A stretch of 64,000 nucleotides of DNA, taken from the NCBI RefSeq assembly GCF_001640805.2, contig NC_066843.1, positions 22,878,242 to 22,942,241 on the forward strand, given 5' to 3'. A program made the translations under genes and the position numbers. This document shows, piece after piece, positions 60,001-64,000 of the stretch. The stretch comes from Lates calcarifer. Its lineage: Eukaryota; Chordata; Actinopteri; Centropomidae. The notes beneath the pieces were generated by a model. That model was not told where the DNA came from, ran no database searches, and worked only from the letters and a program-made list of their open reading frames with translations. Numbering within the stretch: the stretch's first letter is position 1; the number at the start of each line of letters is the position of its first letter.

Positions 60001-60421
60001 TATGGTTGATAGATAAGTAAATGAATAAAACATTTATGTGTGACATATTTTACAGTATCATGATATATGGAACATGTAATAAAGACTGGTATATTAATAA
60101 CTGAGACTAGCAGATAAAATGTGCTTGTTATTCATACAGACACAACATTCAGTTTGTGCATGTGTTTTCAAACCCAAACACTCAAAAACCTATACCCTTT
60201 TCTGAGTCTTCTCTTCAGTTTCAAACAGCACTGACTTCAAGAATCTGTCTGATACAACAGTAAGAAGCCAGCCGAGGCCAAATAACCCCACCCCCACCCC
60301 CATTCTGACCGCCAAAGTGGACCAGTCCTGTCAGCCTTCATTGTTAGCCGAGGAGACTGAGCGTATCCCAATGATACCCATTGAGAATGACAGAAACAAA
60401 AAAAATCCTACCTTCTCTCAT
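40244..60421 (-). CDS. septin12: Septin, SEPT3/9/12 group, closest to septin-12 (spliced, complete)
   Basis: Ten exons total 1290 nt and join in phase: 429 residues plus TGA. Septins are GTP-binding cytoskeletal proteins that assemble into hetero-oligomeric filaments at membranes and cytokinesis sites. Visible features: Glu-rich extension (about residues 15-105), [15 protein letters not shown] with polybasic RRKTMK (122-127), P-loop GQSGLGKS (138-145), G3 DTPG (195-198), G4 AKAD (277-280), the septin unique region, and a short tail without coiled coil, as in the SEPT3 group. The motifs [14 protein letters not shown] and [12 protein letters not shown] favour septin-12 over septin-3 or -9. Human SEPT12 has 358 residues; the excess here is N-terminal. 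The first coding exon is inferred; an alternative start is Met15 at 53285. Confidence 0.92.
40410..42414 (-). other. septin intron 9
   Basis: 2.0 kb containing the ZBED-like hAT relic (40915-41822); the rest is unremarkable AT-rich sequence. Confidence 0.8.
40915..41822 (+). mobile_element. ZBED-like hAT transposon relic
   Basis: A 181-codon + strand frame (41011-41556) encodes half a BED finger ([14 protein letters not shown]) then [40 protein letters not shown] and [20 protein letters not shown], the conserved N-terminal half of ZBED/hAT transposases. The 3' end (- strand TAGGGATGCAACGATACCAC) is a classic hAT terminal repeat ending at 41822. GATACC-type repeats mark the sub-terminal zone at both sides. 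The first zinc ligands, the catalytic C-terminal half and the left terminus are lost. Confidence 0.85.
42415..42466 (-). CDS. septin12: septin coding exon 9
   Basis: 52 nt encoding (V)[16 protein letters not shown](R). Acceptor TTCCACAG, donor GTGAGT; phase 1 in, phase 2 out. Confidence 0.95.
42467..43281 (-). other. septin intron 8
   Basis: Contains a truncated L2 tail (43019-43171) near the exon 8 side; nothing else recognised. Confidence 0.8.
43019..43171 (-). mobile_element. L2 LINE 3' tail, 5'-truncated copy
   Basis: Nearly identical over its length to the 3' end of the LINE at 29614-31166 (TATAGTGCCGAATCACAAC, CATATAGAGCAGGTCTAGAC, TTTACAGAGAGAGACCCAAC), same orientation, with a GAATT-type tail. 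Confidence 0.88.
43282..43378 (-). CDS. septin12: septin coding exon 8
   Basis: 97 nt: [18 protein letters not shown] then [13 protein letters not shown], part of the GTPase core (G5-like AVVG) and the septin unique element. Donor GTAAGG. Confidence 0.95.
43379..43707 (-). other. septin intron 7
   Basis: A 329-bp AT-rich intron; nothing else seen. Confidence 0.85.
43708..43803 (-). CDS. septin12: septin coding exon 7
   Basis: 96 nt: [20 protein letters not shown] then EHILNNRIR. Acceptor TTCCACAG, donor GTAATG. Phase 0 at both ends. Confidence 0.95.
43804..45120 (-). other. septin intron 6
   Basis: 1.3 kb with no recognisable repeat or gene. Confidence 0.8.
45121..45238 (-). CDS. septin12: septin coding exon 6
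   Basis: 118 nt: [20 protein letters not shown] then [19 protein letters not shown], containing the guanine-specificity motif AKAD. Donor GTGAGG. Confidence 0.96.
45239..45815 (-). other. septin intron 5
   Basis: 577 bp; nothing recognised. Confidence 0.8.
45816..45953 (-). CDS. septin12: septin coding exon 5
   Basis: 138 nt: [20 protein letters not shown] then [20 protein letters not shown], a strongly conserved septin segment. Acceptor CTCCAG, donor GTTGGT. Confidence 0.96.
45954..46790 (-). other. septin intron 4
   Basis: 837 bp; nothing recognised. Confidence 0.8.
46791..46872 (-). CDS. septin12: septin coding exon 4
   Basis: 82 nt: [20 protein letters not shown] then QINNEN, containing the G3 motif DTPG. 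Acceptor TTTAG, donor GTGAGT. Confidence 0.96.
47943..48110 (+). mobile_element. Truncated teleost SINE, + strand
   Basis: CAGTCCAAAGACATGCAGGT, GGTTAATTGGTGACTCTAAA, GTGAGTGTGAATGGTTGT, GACAGACTGGTGATCTATCC and an ATGGATGGATA tail. The tRNA-like head is missing. Confidence 0.85.
49884..49917. repeat. (AC)n microsatellite
   Basis: About 34 bp of AC. Confidence 0.97.
50420..50456. repeat. (GT)n tract beside septin exon 3 donor
   Basis: About 37 bp of GT with one TA interruption, 7 bp outside the exon 3 boundary (CA on the transcribed strand). Confidence 0.95.
50464..50592 (-). CDS. septin12: septin coding exon 3 (P-loop)
   Basis: 129 nt: [20 protein letters not shown] then [15 protein letters not shown]. 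With the split Gly it forms P-loop GQSGLGKS. Donor GTGAGT is directly followed, on the coding strand, by a CA microsatellite. Confidence 0.96.
51590..51885 (+). mobile_element. Tc1-like transposon remnant
   Basis: CCTCCAAACTCCCCAGATCC encodes the transposase PPNSPD motif on the + strand. AATATTGTGTAGGTCCCCCT and the 3' terminus TAATGTTGTGGCTGATCTGT match a common fish Tc1-like family. Internal deletion has joined both parts, and a 31-bp hairpin lies at 51741-51771. Confidence 0.7.
52169..52217. repeat. (TA)n microsatellite
   Basis: About 49 bp of TA. Confidence 0.97.
52805..52855 (-). mobile_element. SINE 5' head fragment, - strand
   Basis: The - strand reads GGCACCATGGTGGTGCAGTG then GTTAGCAATGTCACCTC, the tRNA-like head (A-box region) of the SINE family; the body is absent. 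Confidence 0.65.
52916..53317 (-). CDS. septin12: septin coding exon 2 (acidic extension)
   Basis: 402 nt. About the first 100 residues are Glu/Lys/Gln/Met-rich and likely disordered. Then [20 protein letters not shown], the RRKTMK polybasic helix and FEFNIMVV before the P-loop. Acceptor CTCATAG (after it the exon starts AA); donor GTGAGT. In-frame Met codons include 53285. Confidence 0.93.
53739..53780. repeat. (TG)n/(TATG)n microsatellite
   Basis: About 24 bp of TG passing into TATG units. Confidence 0.95.
53849..53884. repeat. (TG)n microsatellite
   Basis: About 28 bp of TG followed by TGTAGG units. Confidence 0.93.
54012..54055. repeat. (AC)n microsatellite
   Basis: About 44 bp of AC. 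Confidence 0.97.
55371..55640 (+). mobile_element. Complete tRNA-derived SINE with target duplication
   Basis: Flanked by the perfect 13-bp repeat TGTTTCCCCTAGA (55358-55370 and 55641-55653). The head GGTGGTGCAGTGGTTAGCAC resembles an A box and GATTTGAGTCTGG is a decayed B box, so it is tRNA-derived. The body carries CAGTCCAAAGACATGCATGT and GTGAATGTGAGTGTTAAC; the tail is (ATGA)n. This is the reference copy for the partial copies elsewhere. Confidence 0.9.
55677..55695. repeat. Poly-G run (19 G)
   Basis: Nineteen consecutive G, just past the SINE; prone to polymorphism and sequencing error. Confidence 0.95.
57395..57612 (-). mobile_element. L2 LINE 3' tail, 5'-truncated copy
   Basis: TTTATTTATATAGCGCCAGT, ACCAGGTCTAGCTCTCTTTA, GAGAGACCCAACCGATCCCA and CATGAGCAGCACTAGGCGAC match the 3' UTR of the LINE at 29614-31166, same orientation, more diverged than the 43.0-kb copy. 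Confidence 0.88.
60412..60421 (-). CDS. septin12: septin coding exon 1 (10-nt start exon, inferred)
   Basis: ATGAGAGAAG followed by donor GTAGGA. It leaves one base (G) that joins the AA opening exon 2 to give Glu, so the frame runs M-R-E-E-T-A-G. An in-frame TGA lies immediately before the ATG. It brings the total coding length to an exact multiple of three. Inferred from splice signals and phase only. Confidence 0.6.
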
Positions 60422-60715
60422 TCACAAAAGCCAGTTATATGACTCCCTGGTTGGTGATGAAGTTCACTCTGAGAAGACCGAGATGGAAGAACTCTCTCTG
60501 CTCTCTAAAATCCTCTTTCTACAAAGTTTGTTTGCCGTGATGGTCCCGCACTCTCTCTTTCCCTCTTTGACCGCCTCTCTCCCTCACCCTTTCTGTGGTT
60601 CTCCCTGATGTCAGGAGGAGTGGAGAAAGGCTGAGAGACAGAAAGAGAGAGAGAGAGGGAGAAAGAGAGGGAGGGAGGGGGGTGTTGGTGGCTAAAAGCA
60701 GCTCCAGGATCCATT
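60422..60715 (-). other. Probable septin 5' UTR
   Basis: C/T-rich (on the - strand) sequence upstream of the proposed start, containing GAGA-type runs at 60630-60680. The transcription start is not defined. Confidence 0.4.
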
Positions 60716-60800
60716 CACATGCAAATGGTCCAAGGAGCTTCCACTAATCCCTGAGAGGAGAAGGACTATGCCCCCCCAAGCAGCAGTTGAGTTGCCAGTC
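60716..60800 (-). promoter_or_regulatory. Possible septin core promoter with octamer
   Basis: A consensus octamer ATGCAAAT lies at 60719-60726, just above the proposed first exon. No clear TATA box at the expected distance. Suggestive only. Confidence 0.25.
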
Positions 60801-63800
60801 AGTGTGGGATGGAGGTGCAGGGCTGCATCCACCACACTGACTGCAGTTCCAAGAGACCAATTAGTTGAATTCAGCTGTGACTCACACCCCCCATTGCCAC
60901 CTAACCCTAACCTTCTCTGCCTTTATCACAAAAAAAGAATCTAAAATTGAACCATCGACCAATTATCAAGCAAAAAAGACAGCACCTTTTTATGCTTGTG
61001 GAAATGTTCAGTATGAAAATGTAGTTTCTTTCTTGTTTGGTCAACAGTCAGAGCTTTCAGCTTGCTGCCTTATAATTCATGTTACTAGGCGAGTTGGGAG
61101 CTCCTGCTTAAGGTAGGTGTGGCCCATAAACCCAAATTAAACATCAAATGAAGCAATGATATTCCTCTAAGTGTGATATTGTCATTATTTCTGCAGTGTG
61201 CATAAATATATGAAGACAGTCTATCAAGGAAGATGCAAATAATACATCTGCATACAAATGCTCCAAGGACAGAAACAGAACATAAAGAAATGTGGTATTT
61301 CAGCGAGAGCAATATAATATTATAGGTGTAACCAAACCTTTGCTTTGATGTTGTCTCCATCACTGCACTCCAGTCCGGGTTTTGTGTTTGATTAAGACTA
61401 CACCTTAATCCTATCAGCAGTTACAATATAAAACAACAGACCGATGTAAAGATGCAATGAAATGGCCAGAATCATTGAAACATGTTTTTTTTAGGATGTC
61501 TCAGCAGGTACCAGAGCTTCTACAGTCATTCTCAGCCTTCTTCAAGACGTCAGGAGATACTTAATCTATGGCGATTTCTTATGTTGGTGGATTCTGTTAT
61601 TATCTTAGCTTAACATTATTTATGGAAACTTGCCCCCATCATTATCAAATAATATATTAGCATAGTGTTAGTAGTGTCAGTGGGCAGTATGAACACTGAT
61701 CTAGACAGACATTGTGGTCAGGTCATGTGATGTGTTTTCTGAGTCTGTGTGCAGCACTTACACACCACTGGTGTGTGGTTTCTGGTGTAAAGTTGAGATT
61801 ACTTTGATCGTAATACACAGCAGCTACAGGAGCCTCAGAAAGATTTATTCAATTAATCTCTCATTAGCTAAGAACAGGGCCTCCTCTGGGTACTCCAACT
61901 TCCTCCCATAGTCCAAAGACATGCAGGTTAATAAATGACTTGAAACTCACATGCATGTGAATGTGAGTGTGAATGCTTGTTTGTCTCTATTCCTTGAAGA
62001 ATTCTGTGGTATGTGATGTGTTTTGACAAAAGGTACATTTATTTTCTCATACGTTAACAAAGATGGAAGATTATCTTCCTCCAAGTCACATAATTTTTTG
62101 TTACACTTGAAAACTGTCCATCTATTGTCTCATTTCAAAAAGTCAGAAAACAGATGGAAATGTATATTTACACACAGGAAAAGTCAGAGACAGAGAGAGA
62201 AATTCTAATGCTTCAGAGAAGAAAAACAGGGAAGTGTGACTGTATTATGAAAATGATTTCTGTGATTTTCACATCAGCTGTTGCAAAACTATCAGTGAAT
62301 CACATCCATGCTAGGTGTTGTGAGTGGAAGCATCAGTAACTCTGGTGAACTGTAAAACAATATCATACACAACAGTATAGTCCTGCTGAGAAGAAATGTC
62401 TCCACATTCACCTATGCCCATCTACTAGCTTCATTTACAATTGACTGACTCATATTTCCAGCTAATTTCACCTCTCCCCTGCAAACTGATACGTCACATC
62501 TCATCTGATTACTCAGAAGTAGGTTAAAGAGTGACTAAAAGTTCTCATTTTCAACATGATGAGCGGTCATCATGGCATGTATATCCTCATCATGTACTGT
62601 GACTGTGCTCTTGTTTGAGACACAATGTTACATTGGTGAAGTTACTTTGAAACAGTGAGCTGAGAAGTGAGATGGGTAATAATAAGTGTTTGTCCTGCTC
62701 CTCTGTAATAAAATATTCTAGCACCATTTTAGCCTTTAGTAAAAGGAGTTGTTTCTGTATACAGGCATATTCTGCACTGTGACAACAGAGAACATCTGCT
62801 GTAACATGACATTTCAGCAGCCCAGTTGATAAACCTACAGAGTTTTGCTCTTAGGACAGTTTCCTTTTTCCCCTTCCTGAATGTTGGTGTTAGTAAGCTG
62901 CCATTTATTAGGTTTTGATAAAATAATTTTCTGCTTCAGCTGTCATACAGAACTCAAACTGAGCAGATGAAACTCAGTAACAGGAAACTCTGCTTCATGT
63001 GCAAAAACTGAGACACTCTTAAAATGCAAAGTATCTCTGAGATTTGACTTAAAGCATACGCCTGGTGATATACTATTTTCCTTGTTCCCTTAATGTCAAA
63101 AAGTCCAACATGCAACTCAACCCAGCAATGAATGTATCCCTCTAAGTATTGTTTGTGTATTAAAGCCTGATATCTTATTCATCTGTGCCACACAGCTCCA
63201 TTATTGTCCAACAACCTTCAGTAAGGTCCAATGGACTTGGATCAGAATTGCCACAGAATTGGGGAGTGAGTGGTTTTGATTACAAAAACATGTAATTTAA
63301 GGCATTACAGCATAATCCTGTTAAAATGATATGGTCAGCAAAGTAACACACTTTTCAACGGTTGTAACTGTGATGTAACTCCTGATACTCCAACAGTCAT
63401 GTGTCACAATACTGCACACTGGCAAGGGTTGAGGTTACAGGACCACCTCACCCCCAACACTTATGATATACACTTATTATAAACTGTGCCTTAAAATCAC
63501 AAATAATACAATAACCACGTTCCAATCATTAAACCAAGACTACAATTAATGTTAATTTTAATCTTAATCATGGAAACCATTAAAAAGTTGGAAAAGTTAG
63601 AACTTTCAGATCAGATCAATTTTTTTAATCTTTCTGTAGTTAAAATGTTGTTAATATACTCTCTGTTCCCTGTGCTAAGATGCCAACACACTCACAGCTG
63701 ACAAGCATGCAAACTAGTTTTCACATGTTCAGATCTGAAGTGCCAACCCTGAAATGCTTTAACCACAGAACAACAAGCGCCGGACTAACAACGTAAAGTA

Positions 63801-64000
63801 GCACATGAAAAGAACCGTGCTGGTGTAACAGAGTACTAAGGTCCACTTCTAAGCCATTTAAAGGGACTGAAAACAGGAAGGAGAGAGCTGTTCTTTACCT
63901 GGTGTGTGGAGTTTCAGCAGTCAGCAGTGACACACATATACAACTAGGCAGGATGTCCTTTCACTGCCTGTGTGTGTGGAGGGGCGTGGCATGTGTCTGT
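60801..64000. other. Upstream intergenic DNA
   Basis: No recognised coding exon. A partial SINE lies at 61881-61993. On the - strand CACACCAG followed by GTAAAG (about 63897) could be a donor of a far-upstream noncoding septin exon; unsupported otherwise. Confidence 0.5.
61881..61993 (+). mobile_element. Partial teleost SINE, + strand
   Basis: CCTCTGGGTACTCCAACTTC, AGTCCAAAGACATGCAGGTT and GTGAATGTGAGTGTGAATGC from the middle of the SINE; head and tail missing. Confidence 0.8.

Larger units (their letters stand above)
53318..60411 (-). other. septin intron 1
   Basis: A 7.1-kb intron with microsatellites (53.74, 53.85, 54.01 kb), a complete SINE with target duplication (55371-55640), a G19 run and an L2 tail (57395-57612). 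Other open stretches, such as 56316-56624, show no domain. Confidence 0.7.

Noticed and set aside
60381..60608. 75-codon + strand open frame at the septin 5' exon
   Set aside because: Antisense to the inferred 5' UTR/start exon; no family match.
63885..64000. Possible far-upstream noncoding septin exon
   Set aside because: Only a plausible donor (CACACCAG followed by GTAAAG on the - strand) is seen; the 60.4-kb exon explains the start better.

Overview
The window is vertebrate genomic DNA, almost certainly from a ray-finned (teleost) fish, most likely a percomorph. It has large AT-rich introns, long CA/TA microsatellites, and a typical teleost repeat load: Tc1-like and hAT DNA transposons, an L2-clade LINE tail, tRNA-derived SINEs and a solo LTR. 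It also carries a fish-type NLR amino-terminal exon. Two real protein-coding genes are present. They converge (tail to tail) and are separated by about 25 kb of repeat-rich DNA holding a decayed immune-receptor gene.

Region 1 (1-16.3 kb, + strand): the 3' part of fbxl16, an F-box/leucine-rich-repeat protein. Six coding exons (1-531, 4753-4995, 5452-5717, 12220-12304, 12883-12946, 14839-14987) join in one open frame of 445 codons to a stop at 14985-14987. The N-terminus lies before base 1. Introns hold a hAT MITE with a perfect 8-bp target duplication (6248-7011), an inverted repeat near 9.9 kb, Tc1-like fragments, a perfect-arm hairpin at 13.2 kb and a BED-finger hAT relic (13.8-14.5 kb).

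Region 2 (16.3-40.2 kb): no intact gene. It contains a solo LTR (20960-21542), Tc1-like relics (22.3-25.9 kb), a fish NLR N-terminal exon beside a SINE (about 24.0 kb), and a broken FIIND-CARD tail of an NLRP1/CARD8-like gene (29.42-29.49 and 31.8-33.1 kb). That tail has a 1.55-kb L2 LINE inserted between its pieces, flanked by a GCATTTCA duplication. From 33.1 to 40.2 kb I recognise almost nothing.

Region 3 (40.2-60.7 kb, - strand): a complete septin gene of the SEPT3/9/12 group, closest to septin-12. Ten coding exons total 1290 nt (429 residues). The inferred first coding exon is only 10 nt. The protein has an unusually long Glu-rich N-terminal extension, an intact GTPase core and no C-terminal coiled coil. 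Its introns carry a ZBED-like hAT relic, two 5'-truncated copies of the same L2 tail, SINEs and microsatellites.

Region 4 (60.7-64 kb): probable septin promoter and upstream DNA with no recognised gene. In human, FBXL16 and SEPT12 both lie on 16p13.3, so the pairing agrees with a conserved ancestral block. I found no CRISPR array, rRNA or independent tRNA gene and no convincing new system. The most informative objects are the NLR/FIIND-CARD relic, the split septin start and several hairpin or inverted-repeat elements.
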